Assembly (NCBI RefSeq): GCF_900091625.1
Contig: NZ_FMIC01000001.1
Span: 32,222-96,221 of the forward strand
From: Micromonospora peucetia
Lineage (GTDB): Bacteria; Actinomycetota; Actinomycetes; Mycobacteriales; Micromonosporaceae
Length of the DNA stretch: 64,000 nucleotides
Direction of reading: 5' to 3'
The notes beneath the pieces are model-generated. The model had not been told where the DNA came from and made no database searches. It was given only the letters and a program-made list of their open reading frames with translations. Shown here one piece after another: positions 52,001 through 59,889 of the stretch (position 1 is its first letter; each line of letters opens with the position of its first letter). A program made the translations under genes and the position numbers.

Positions 52001-54248
52001 GGTCTTCCGCAGCTCTTCGGCGACCTACGCAAGCAGCAGGCCTCGTCCCCGCACGCGCGGGGGTCTTCCGGTGACGGTCTTTCCGCGCGTGTTGCGGATG
52101 GTCTCGTCCCCGCACGCGCGGGGGTCTTCCGTCGGCCAGCGGCGCCAAGGGCACCGCCGTAGCCTCGTCCCCGCACGCGCGGGGGTCTTCCGGGGGGCCG
52201 CTGCACGTTGGTCGGTCCTGGCCGCTCGCCCCCGCACGCGCGGGGGTCTTCCGAGCTGGCGACCACCGTCACCGGCTACGTCATGCTCGTCCCCGCACGC
52301 GCGGGGGTCTTCCGCGGCACGGCCGTATGCGGTCCCTGCTCAACCGCTCGTCCCCGCACGCGCGGGGGTCTTCCGGACATCGCCGAGGGCCACCGGCACC
52401 AGTGGACCTCGTCCCCGCACGCGCGGGGGTCTTCCTCCCCACGTCAGGACCCCTCTCCGGGCTCGCCGCTCGTCCCCGCACGCGCGGGGGTCTTCCCGAG
52501 CTGTACCTCGCGTTGACGCGGCTGACCACCTCGTCCCCGCACGCGCGGGGGTCTTCCCAGCGGCTGGATCAACGGGATCCTGTGGGAGGCCTCGTCCCCG
52601 CACGCGCGGGGGTCTTCCTCCGTACGCGTCGTCGTCGTCCATTTCGCCCGCCTCGTCCCCGCACGCGCGGGGGTCTTCCGACCAGAGAGGTATCCGACAC
52701 GGCGCACCCCCCTCGTCCCCGCACGCGCGGGGGTCTTCCGTCGCTCATCCGGTTGAACACTTCCTGGGCGCTCTCGTCCCCGCACGCGCGGGGGTCTTCC
52801 GCGGTAGCCGAGGGCGGTGAGCTGCTCGCGCCACTCGTCCCCGCACGCGCGGGGGTCTTCCGTCGACGCCGTCCGATAGCCACGCGGCGTTGGTCTCGTC
52901 CCCGCACGCGCGGGGGTCTTCCCGGTCCCAACGGCTGGTCACGCCATCACCTCCGCTCGTCCCCGCACGCGCGGGGGTCTTCCGTGGGGGAACGACCATG
53001 GATCCGATCACCCTGGCTCGTCCCCGCACGCGCGGGGGTCTTCCGGTCGCCGCCGCGATGCGGTCGTTCGGCGAGTTCTCGTCCCCGCACGCGCGGGGGT
53101 CTTCCTCGTCGAGTGCCTTTTCGACTGGCATCGCCGGCTCGTCCCCGCACGCGCGGGGGTCTTCCGACCTGATCATGTACCTCGCCGCGCAGCCCCACCT
53201 CGTCCCCGCACGCGCGGGGGTCTTCCTGACTCCGGCGGCGGCGTGGCGTGCGAGCATCGCTCGTCCCCGCACGCGCGGGGGTCTTCCCCTGGTCCGGATC
53301 CACGCGCCGCATGCGCGAGCTCTCGTCCCCGCACGCGCGGGGGTCTTCCGGCTGCGGCGTTGGTGATCTCGCCCTCGGCGCGCTCGTCCCCGCACGCGCG
53401 GGGGTCTTCCCTGCAGGTCGGCGACTTCGGGTTCACCTCGATCCTCGTCGCCGCACGCGCGGGGGTCTTCCGCTGTCGGCCACCCGCTCTCACCCCCCTG
53501 CCTGCTCGTCCCCGCACGCGCGGGGGTCTTCCCCAGCGCCCGCGCGGCGTCCTCCGGGTTGACGTCTCGTCCCCGCACGCGCGGGGGTCTTCCGTCGCGT
53601 TCACCGCCGACCGCGTCCCGCTCATTCTCGTCCCCGCACGCGCGGGGGTCTTCCGCGGGAGCTCGACAAGGTCCTGGCGAACCCCAGCTCGTCCCCGCAC
53701 GCGCGGGGGTCTTCCCGCTTCGCCGTCTCTGCCTCCGTCTGGGCAGCCCTCGTCCCCGCACGCGCGGGGTCTTCCGGTCGGCATCACCATTGTCGCTCGT
53801 CCCCGCACGCGCGGGGGTCTTCCGGTCGTCGCGGGTGTCTTCGTCGTCGAGGACCACTCGTCCCCGCACGCGCGGGGTCTTCCGCGGGTGCGCCACACCC
53901 GGTGATCCGCCACATCCTCGTCCCCGCACGCGCGGGGGTCTTCCCTCACCGGTGACGGTGACGTTGCGCCCGCCGACCTCGTCCCCACACGCGCGGGAGT
54001 CTTCCTGCGTGGTGCCCATCGCCGGATCACGGCCGACGCTCGTCCCCGCACGCGCGGGGGTCTTCCCCTGTTCGAATCCCGGAAGCCGTCCGGCCATCTC
54101 TCGTCCCCGCACGCGCGGGGGTCTTCCGTACGGCGGGTACGCGTTCCAGGACGACCCCCGCTCGTCCCCCACGCGCGGGGGTCTTCCGGACGCCGGGCGG
54201 GACCTGAACCGGCTGCGGGCCTCGTCCCCGCACGCGCGGGGGTCTTCC
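49061..54248 (+). CRISPR. CRISPR array 2, type I-E, 86 repeats / 85 spacers
   Basis: The 28-bp repeats begin CTCGTCCCCGCACGCG and end GGGGTCTTCC, from 49061 to 54221, nearly all at 61-bp spacing. The first 31 are evenly spaced. Changes gather towards the right: a copy at 50944 with three mismatches behind a 25-bp spacer, CTCGTCGCC at 53444, one-base deletions at 53749, 53857 and 54161, and a 20-bp spacer before 53796. The old end is therefore on the right and reading is rightward, away from cas2. It is a very large array for one locus. Confidence 0.98.
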
Positions 54249-54299
54249 GGCTACGTGAATCCGGCAGGTCCAGACGAGAGGCCAGCGGACGCAACTCGA

Positions 54300-54313
54300 T
54301 TAACCGCGGTTAA
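54300..54313. promoter_or_regulatory. candidate parS site 1
   Basis: TTAACCGCGGTTAA is a perfect 14-bp palindrome in the 182-bp gap between array 2 and parA. The identical sequence recurs inside parB (55869-55882). Repeated palindromes around parAB are the usual centromere-like sites bound by ParB. The rest of this gap holds only the parA promoter region. Confidence 0.6.
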
Positions 54314-54430
54314 CCAGGACACGCCGCCTGGATCAGGGCTTCTGGTCAGGCCCTAGGCAGCCCTAGCATGGCGGGCATCCGAAGTACCGCGGCCACGATC
54401 GGCCCGGGAAGCACACGGAACGGAGCCCGC

Positions 54431-55177
54431 ATGACTCAGGTGCATGTCGTCGCCAACCAGAAGGGCGGCGTCGGTAAGACCACTCTCGCCGTGAACCTGG
54501 GGGCGGTGACCTACGACGTCTTGGTCAACCCCGAGCCGATTCTCCGGTCAACCGCTGAAGCTGTCGGCGATCCAGAGAGCCCGGTAATGGTTGCGTCCAC
54601 AGACCCCCAAGCGTCGTCCGTGTGGTGGTCGAGGCGCGTGGAGCAGCAAGGAGGAGGGCTGCCGTTCGACTTCGCTCAAGTCGACGACCCCCGCGATCTC
54701 CGAAAGCTGCGGAACCTGCACTACGAGCACATCTTCGTCGACACGCCAGGCTCGCTGGAGGACGAGCGCATCCTCCAGGCCGCGCTCGACGAGTGCGATG
54801 ACGTCCTCGTGCCGATGGTGCCGGAGCCACTCTGCTACGACCCGACGACTCGAACGATCGAGTCCGTCATCGCATCGCGCGGGATCCCGTACCGTGTGGT
54901 CGTCAACAGCTGGGACCCGCGAGACGGGCTCCCGGATCTTCAGCAGACCGCGCAGTTCATCCGCCGCAAGGGCTGGCCGATGTGTAACACCGTCATCCGG
55001 CGGTACAAGCTGCACTCGCGAGCCTCTGCGGAGGGCTTGGTCGTCACGCAATACCCGAAGAATCGGACGGCCATGGAGGCACGCGAGGACTTCTTCCGGC
55101 TAGCGCTGGAAATGGGCTATGGCGGGGGAACTACAGTCCCCTCGCAGGCCAGCGCGCCGAACCTCCAGGAGGTCTGA
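54431..55177 (+). CDS. parA: ParA-type partition ATPase
   Basis: ATG 54431 behind GGAG gives 248 residues. The deviant Walker A motif KGGVGKTT lies near residue 12. Switch regions follow as VASTDPQASS and HIFVDTPGS. It is a small, HTH-lacking ParA. ParB starts one base after the stop, so the pair is an operon that segregates the element. Array 2 ends about 180 bp upstream. Confidence 0.9.
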   Translation: MTQVHVVANQKGGVGKTTLAVNLGAVTYDVLVNPEPILRSTAEAVGDPESPVMVASTDPQASSVWWSRRVEQQGGGLPFDFAQVDDPRDLRKLRNLHYEHIFVDTPGSLEDERILQAALDECDDVLVPMVPEPLCYDPTTRTIESVIASRGIPYRVVVNSWDPRDGLPDLQQTAQFIRRKGWPMCNTVIRRYKLHSRASAEGLVVTQYPKNRTAMEAREDFFRLALEMGYGGGTTVPSQASAPNLQEV

Positions 55178-55178
55178 C

Positions 55179-56108
55179 GTGGCGGGGAAGCGGGTAAACC
55201 TGTCGGACCTCGCTAGTGATCCGGTGCTGCCAGAGGCCCGCGTACCGGCCTTCGCCGAGGCAGCACCACGAACGGCCCGGGTTCACCATGTCGCGGCCAA
55301 CCCACTGAACACCCGGGAACTCGACGCCGACCACGCAAAGATCGAGAGCATCGCCGAGTCGATGCGTACGCACGGGCAACTCCAGCCCTGTGCCGTGGTA
55401 GCCCGGGAAGCCTTCCTGCGCATCTTTCCGGAGCATGAGGCTGCGATCGGGAAAGCCGCATGGGTACAGGTCACCGGCGGTAGACGACGCGCGGCGGCGC
55501 TCCTGGTGAGCCAGCCAACGCTGGACATCGTCGTCAAGAACAACCTGGCGGACAGCAGAGAGGCGTGGGTCAGCGCCACGGCCGCCGAGAATCTCGACCG
55601 CGAGAACCTCGACCCCATAGAGGAGGCCAAGGCGGTTCAGCTGCTGGCGCAGGAGTGCGGGACAGGGAAGGCAGCAGCGATACGGCTGTCCCGCACACCC
55701 GCCTGGGTGACCCAGCGGCTCAACCTTCTCAAGCTGGCACCGGAAGTGCAGGCCATGCTGAGGTCTGGAGAGCTTCCTCTCCGAGAAGTCCGTGATCTTC
55801 ACCAGCTCCCGCTCGATCAACAGCTCGGAGAACTGCAGCAGCGGCAGCAGCCGGCCGAGTCGCCTGAATTAACCGCGGTTAACCGTGAGCGCAGTCCCGA
55901 TGGAGCCTCCCCCGCGGCAGCGAGAACTCGGGCATCGGCAGTAGCGTCCGCCATCAAGCGCCTCGGCGGCACGCCCGACAAGATCGCCGAGGCGCTACGG
56001 ACAGAGATGACGGACGAGGATCTTCGAGTCCTGGCAGATCTCCTTCTGCGCTCACCTGCAGCTACCGGGGGAAAGGAATCAGTAGCCCTACAGCCGCAGG
56101 ACAACTGA
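55179..56108 (+). CDS. parB: ParB-type centromere-binding protein
   Basis: GTG 55179 behind AGGAGG gives 309 residues. Visible motifs are NPLNTRELDADHAKIESIAESM and GQLQPCAVVARE in the CTPase-type N-terminal region, followed by a helix-turn-helix (AAAIRLSRTPAWVTQRLNLLKL). The motif usually written GERR is VTGGRRRAAAL here. A TTAACCGCGGTTAA palindrome lies within the gene near codon 232. Confidence 0.9.
   Translation: MAGKRVNLSDLASDPVLPEARVPAFAEAAPRTARVHHVAANPLNTRELDADHAKIESIAESMRTHGQLQPCAVVAREAFLRIFPEHEAAIGKAAWVQVTGGRRRAAALLVSQPTLDIVVKNNLADSREAWVSATAAENLDRENLDPIEEAKAVQLLAQECGTGKAAAIRLSRTPAWVTQRLNLLKLAPEVQAMLRSGELPLREVRDLHQLPLDQQLGELQQRQQPAESPELTAVNRERSPDGASPAAARTRASAVASAIKRLGGTPDKIAEALRTEMTDEDLRVLADLLLRSPAATGGKESVALQPQDN
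55869..55882. promoter_or_regulatory. candidate parS site 2, inside parB
   Basis: This is the second exact copy of TTAACCGCGGTTAA, in codons reading Leu-Thr-Ala-Val of parB. Palindromes embedded in or near parB are common ParB nucleation sites. Confidence 0.55.
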
Positions 56109-56220
56109 GCCTTGCGTTGTTTCGCTGGAAGCTACGGGCGGGCCAGAAGCCTGATCTAGCGATCGAGCGGGCCCAGCGTCTCCTGGCGCTTGCCTCCTGG
56201 TCGAGGTCGAGCCAACGAGA

Positions 56221-56260
56221 GAAGCACCCGTGTCCCGGTAACCGGGGGCACGGGTGCTTC
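56221..56260. terminator. bidirectional terminator after parB
   Basis: GAAGCACCCGTG and CACGGGTGCTTC form the outer stem, with a nested CCCGGT/ACCGGG inside. It separates convergent parB and the toxin gene at 56290. Confidence 0.82.
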
Positions 56261-56289
56261 CTTTGAAGCTGGATCGCTGCGGCCTGCGG

Positions 56290-56694
56290 TTACGTGGGCA
56301 TGTGGATGACCGGCAGGTGCCCCTCGGGCCCGTACCGGTTGCCCTCGCTGGTCAGGATCGATGCCCGGTGCTCCAGGGCGGCCATCACCGTCGCTGCCAG
56401 GTCGACGCGCCCGGTGAGACCACGCCAGTAGGACAGTTCCTGCCACGACTCGCCCCGGGTGGGCAGCCGTGCACAGGAGTCGTGGCTGAGCAGCCGGTGC
56501 AGGTGCTTTCGGTGCTTGGCGTCGGCGGCCAGTTCCAGGGCCTCAGCGGCAGTGACCGCGGTGATGCCGAAGCGCTGGCCATCGGTGATGACCTCACCGA
56601 TGGGTTCGCCGACGTGGATCGAGTACGGGTAGGCCAGCAGCGCTGAGCGGTCCAGCACCAGCGCGACCGGGCGCTGCTCGTCCTCGGCGCTCAC
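56290..56694 (-). CDS. PIN-domain toxin (VapC-like)
   Basis: This is a 134-residue protein. The first acidic residue sits in VALVLDRSALLAY; a Glu is in TAAEALEL; later acidic and polar residues follow in GRVDLAATVMAAL and ILTSEGNRY. The fold order fits the PIN ribonucleases of VapBC modules, although the last Asp is less canonical. The start overlaps the antitoxin stop by four bases. Confidence 0.72.
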   Translation of the reverse strand: MSAEDEQRPVALVLDRSALLAYPYSIHVGEPIGEVITDGQRFGITAVTAAEALELAADAKHRKHLHRLLSHDSCARLPTRGESWQELSYWRGLTGRVDLAATVMAALEHRASILTSEGNRYGPEGHLPVIHMPT

Positions 56695-56990
56695 GCGGCC
56701 GGCCGGCTGGCGTCGTCTGGCTCATCCTGCATGTGCTGGCGCATCCGGTCGCGTACGGCGTCGTAGCGCTCTTGGGGCCATTGGGCCTGCACCTGTAGCC
56801 GGCGGGCGCGAGCCTCGGCCATGCCTTGGTCGGTGAGCTGCACCCCGGCATCGGCCATCAGGGCGCGGAACTCGTCCATGCGCCTGCGGTCGCGGACGGC
56901 CTGGGCGACGTACGCGGAGGCGTTGGGCTGCTGCTCCAGGGTCTCGGCCACGTCCTCGGGCACGGAGACCGTCACTCGGCGCTTTGTCAT
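56691..56990 (-). CDS. antitoxin, ribbon-helix-helix type (VapB-like)
   Basis: This is a 99-residue protein with RRVTVSVPEDVAETLEQQPN, an RHH-type strand and helix, followed by helical, acidic sequence that would wrap the toxin. It is upstream of and overlaps the PIN gene, the standard toxin-antitoxin order. Confidence 0.72.
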   Translation of the reverse strand: MTKRRVTVSVPEDVAETLEQQPNASAYVAQAVRDRRRMDEFRALMADAGVQLTDQGMAEARARRLQVQAQWPQERYDAVRDRMRQHMQDEPDDASRPAA

Positions 56991-57040
56991 ACCGATCAGG
57001 CTACTCCTGTCATACCATCACGTACAGCAACGTCATGAAC

Positions 57041-57250
57041 TCAGAAGGGCGCCGGGCCGGGGGTACGGTCCGAGAGCGGGATCGGGGGCTGCTGGCCGAC
57101 GTCGGCCAGTTCCTGGGCCAAGTCGCGGTCGATGATCTCGGCTCGGCCGCTGACGTGGGTGCAGTCCGGCCGCTCGCAGGTGAACCCGCCGCCGGGAAGC
57201 CGCCGGTGGTCCTGGTCGTACGTCGTCGCGGCGTTGTCGATGTCGGTCAC
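57041..57250 (-). CDS. small zinc-site protein
   Basis: The GTG at 57250 overlaps the stop of the gene before it. The product has 69 residues and one CERPDCTH motif that could bind zinc. The end is Pro-rich. The function is unknown. Confidence 0.45.
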   Translation of the reverse strand: MTDIDNAATTYDQDHRRLPGGGFTCERPDCTHVSGRAEIIDRDLAQELADVGQQPPIPLSDRTPGPAPF

Positions 57251-57534
57251 GATCTCGTCCTTTTGTCTGGTGGCGTACCGGCGGGCAGTTCGGCGTGCAG
57301 GTAAAGGGAGACACTGTCGCCGCTGCGGCGGGGGACCGGTCGGCTGGTGTGGGTGATGGTGAGGGCCTGGGGGAGGCGGCGGCCGGCACCCGGCCGGGCA
57401 GGCCACCTGTCGGCGGCCGGCGTGGCCAACCCTCCGGGCGAGGCAACCCCGGGTTCTCGCCAGGAAGGCACGACAGGTGATCGATGATCGATATTTATGG
57501 CTTCGCGGGTGACAGCGGCATAGAGCGGGTACAC
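57247..57534 (-). CDS. hypothetical small protein, start uncertain
   Basis: An open frame of 95 codons ends with PRRSGDSVSLYLHAELPAGT, which looks coding. It overlaps the next start by GTGA, which supports it. The first 60 residues are Pro/Arg-rich and may not be real, so the true start may lie nearer 57400. Confidence 0.4.
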   Translation of the reverse strand: MYPLYAAVTREAINIDHRSPVVPSWREPGVASPGGLATPAADRWPARPGAGRRLPQALTITHTSRPVPRRSGDSVSLYLHAELPAGTPPDKRTRS

Positions 57535-57542
57535 TGTGCTCC

Positions 57543-57675
57543 ATGTGGAGGCTCTTTTACTGCCCGCCTGGTGTCGCGATCCAGGCGGGGGCTATGAGCG
57601 ACACCGCGAAGGTGCCCTCGTAGCCAACCCCCGCACGCGCAGCGCCCAGGCCAAACGGCCGGGGCGCTTTTTTTG
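57543..57675 (+). promoter_or_regulatory. leaderless peptide frame and rho-independent terminator (attenuator-like)
   Basis: A TACACT -10-like box ends about nine bases before ATG 57543, so transcription would start almost at the ATG. The frame has 26 codons (MWRLFYCPPG..., stop at 57621-57623). Then AGCGCCC...GGGCGCT (57641-57668) is followed by an unbroken T-run. Peptide plus terminator ahead of the 57976 gene is the arrangement of translation-controlled attenuators. Confidence 0.5.
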
Positions 57676-57778
57676 TGGTCAAGAAGGGATGGGCGCACAT
57701 GTCGAACCTCGCGCAGCTCGCGGGCCGCCTCGGCGCGCTCGGCTTCGGCTTTACCTTTCCCTTTGACCGGTTCACGAT

Positions 57779-57816
57779 GACTGCGGCCCCGGAGCGATTG
57801 CTCCGGGGCCGCAGTC
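57779..57816 (+). terminator. 17-bp hairpin in the leader of the 57976 gene
   Basis: GACTGCGGCCCCGGAGC and its exact complement flank GATT. It lies between the attenuator and the membrane-protein gene. A small open frame starting at ATG 57699 (MSNLAQLAGRL...) reads through it; that frame has a fair ribosome site but cannot be confirmed as a gene. Confidence 0.55.
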
Positions 57817-57975
57817 GTTTCGGCGGGCCAGGCTGGCACCCGGTCTGCCGTCGTTCCTCTCGGATGCACCCGAACGTCCGGGTCATCCAGGTCCCGGAGC
57901 GTTCCCACGCCTACCTGACAAGTCCGCGTGGGGGCGCTCCACAACCGATCCCCTTGCTAGAAAGGACCTCCTCCC

Positions 57976-58635
57976 ATGATGCCTGCTCAACTGGCGGGTG
58001 CGCTCCCCAATACCGCGGGTGTTGACCTTGCCGCGCACGGCGTGACCAACGGTGATTGGCTCGGGTTCGGCAGCGGCATCGCGATCGGGATGCTGGCCAT
58101 CGCCGTCGCCATCGCCATTGCCTGGTGGCAGCGTTTGATTCACCTGCGGGACCGAGCCGCAGATCGCGCGGAGCAGCGGCGGCGGCAAGACGACGAGCGT
58201 GATCGTCAGCGTCGTCTCGACCATCGTGATGTCTGGCGCGCCGAGTACGAGGAGATCCGCGAGTTGTTCAAGCTCGGAGAGGACATCGCCTACCACTCCA
58301 CGCACAACGGGCCGCACACCACCGCTGAGCAGGCGGGAATCGGACTCGCTGGGTTCAAGATGAAGGCTGACCAGCTAGCCGGCCGGTGCCCCGACGCCCT
58401 GCAGAAGCCGTTGCTGCGGATCGCGACGCTGGCTAACCGCCTGGCCCACGCCGCAGTGCCAGAGACCGCCGACGTCGCGGCCGCATACGCGGCCGCCGCT
58501 GGCCACCCCGTGCCAGCCCATTTGCAGGTGCGCGCCGCTCAGTTGCTGGCCATCGAACAAAACCGGGCAGCTCGCGAACTCACCGAGGAGCTCAGCGCCG
58601 CGTGGCGGACGCTTCGCGACGAATGGGGCACGTGA
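57976..58635 (+). CDS. membrane-anchored coiled-coil protein
   Basis: The ATG follows AGAAAGGACC; 219 residues. One membrane helix (about 32-50) is followed by a strongly charged Arg/Glu/Asp coiled coil (about 55-85) and a helical cytoplasmic domain with LLRIATLANRLAHAAV. The function is unknown. It is preceded by an attenuator-like leader, suggesting conditional expression. Confidence 0.6.
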   Translation: MMPAQLAGALPNTAGVDLAAHGVTNGDWLGFGSGIAIGMLAIAVAIAIAWWQRLIHLRDRAADRAEQRRRQDDERDRQRRLDHRDVWRAEYEEIRELFKLGEDIAYHSTHNGPHTTAEQAGIGLAGFKMKADQLAGRCPDALQKPLLRIATLANRLAHAAVPETADVAAAYAAAAGHPVPAHLQVRAAQLLAIEQNRAARELTEELSAAWRTLRDEWGT

Positions 58636-58748
58636 GCCAGCGGACTGGTTCATGACCCGGCGCCCTTTCGACGGGCACCACACGGCAGGCGACGATCCGT
58701 GCCGTGCCGGCCGCACTGGCTCGTCGACGTCGGCGGCGGGTCGGTTGG

Positions 58749-59075
58749 TCAGTCTCTGCGGTACAGGGCCTCAGTAACGACGTCGATGCCGTGGCGGTCA
58801 ATCATCTGCTGCAACTCCTGCGCGGGGGTGGGTCGGCCACGGCTGTCGGCGCGGTCCGCTCCCTGCCCGTGCAGTCCGAGAGCGAAGCGGACGGTCTGCT
58901 CGTCCGCGCCGTTGCGCAGGGCCTTGGAGATCTCGGCGGTCTGCTGCTGTTGGAGGCGGGCGGCTTCCTTGCTGAGCTTGGTCCGGCGGGGGTCCCTGGG
59001 GCCCATGCCGGCCAGCTCGGTCTCGACGCGGTCGAGGTCCCGGCCGGTGCCGATCGCTCTGTTGATCCAACCCAT
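58749..59075 (-). CDS. small conserved-looking helical protein
   Basis: The ATG at 59075 behind AAGGAGG gives 108 residues. It starts GWINRAIGTGRDLDRVETEL and ends IDVVTEALYRRD, with a Gln/Arg-rich middle. Codon use and the strong ribosome site support expression. It is the last gene of the leftward group 61184-58749. No family is recognised. Confidence 0.55.
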   Translation of the reverse strand: MGWINRAIGTGRDLDRVETELAGMGPRDPRRTKLSKEAARLQQQQTAEISKALRNGADEQTVRFALGLHGQGADRADSRGRPTPAQELQQMIDRHGIDVVTEALYRRD

Positions 59076-59103
59076 ATGTCTGTCCTCCTTGGGGCAGGGG
59101 TAG

Positions 59104-59889
59104 TCAGTTCTCGTACCAGCGGTACCTGGGATACGTGGTGTTAGTGGGCCAGAGTCGGGGGAGGCCGGTGCCCGGCTGGGCGACCGCTGGCCAGTCCTGC
59201 GCGTCGGCGGCGATGGCGCGGGCGGCGGCGTGGTCGCCACGCGCGGCGGCGCGGGCGGCGGCCAGGGCGGCGTGGCGGCCGGCGCCGGGCCCGGCGCGCT
59301 CGGCCTGGCGGGCCTGCTCGCGGCTGTCCCACTCGGCGCGAGCGGCATCGCGGGCGGTGGCCACTGCGGCGGCCTGCTCGACAATGTCGCGGCGGTGCTC
59401 GGCGACGACCTGGGCGCGGTGCTGGTCGTAGCGGCGGGCCGGGTGCGGCGGCTCGACGTCGCCGGTCAGCGACTCGTCGAGCAGGGACCGCAGGTAGCCC
59501 AGCGGCAACTTCGGCGCGTCGAGCAGCTCCCGGCCGCCACGGCTGCGCTCGATCCAGTCGAGCAGCACCGGCATCGTCCAGCCCGAACCGAGCCGGGACC
59601 CGAGCGTGGCCGCGACCCGGGGCAGAGGCACGTTTGCCAGCCACTTCCAGGCCCGCCGTGCGGCCCGTGCCAGGTCGTACGCGCCCCATCCCATCCAATC
59701 TGGACGGCGCGACCCTCGTGACGGCGCACACGCCCTCTCGATCGGCCTAGGACGCCGTACGGATCGTGGCACCCCTCTTGCTGGTGAGCGCGAAGCGCCA
59801 TTCTCCCGCCGACTCGGCCCCACGGACTGAGGGTGAGTGATCGACGGAGGAGTCTTACCCCGAACCACGAGCCAGGAGTAAACACTCAT
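59104..59889 (-). CDS. unknown Ala/Arg-rich protein
   Basis: The start at ATG 59889 overlaps the upstream stop (ATGA), giving 261 residues beginning MSVYSWLVVRGK. The central part reads WKWLANVPLPRVAATLGSRL and LLDWIERSRGGRELLD. From about residue 155 to 235 it is a long Ala/Arg/Glu helix. The function is unknown; it is co-translated with the Cys-rich protein upstream. Confidence 0.5.
   Translation of the reverse strand: MSVYSWLVVRGKTPPSITHPQSVGPSRRENGASRSPARGVPRSVRRPRPIERACAPSRGSRRPDWMGWGAYDLARAARRAWKWLANVPLPRVAATLGSRLGSGWTMPVLLDWIERSRGGRELLDAPKLPLGYLRSLLDESLTGDVEPPHPARRYDQHRAQVVAEHRRDIVEQAAAVATARDAARAEWDSREQARQAERAGPGAGRHAALAAARAAARGDHAAARAIAADAQDWPAVAQPGTGLPRLWPTNTTYPRYRWYEN

Noticed and set aside
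48742..54356. Very long open frames on both strands through array 2, up to 560 codons
   Set aside because: Same artefact: repeated RPRTRGGLP / GRPPRVRGR units come from the repeat; no ribosome sites or domains.
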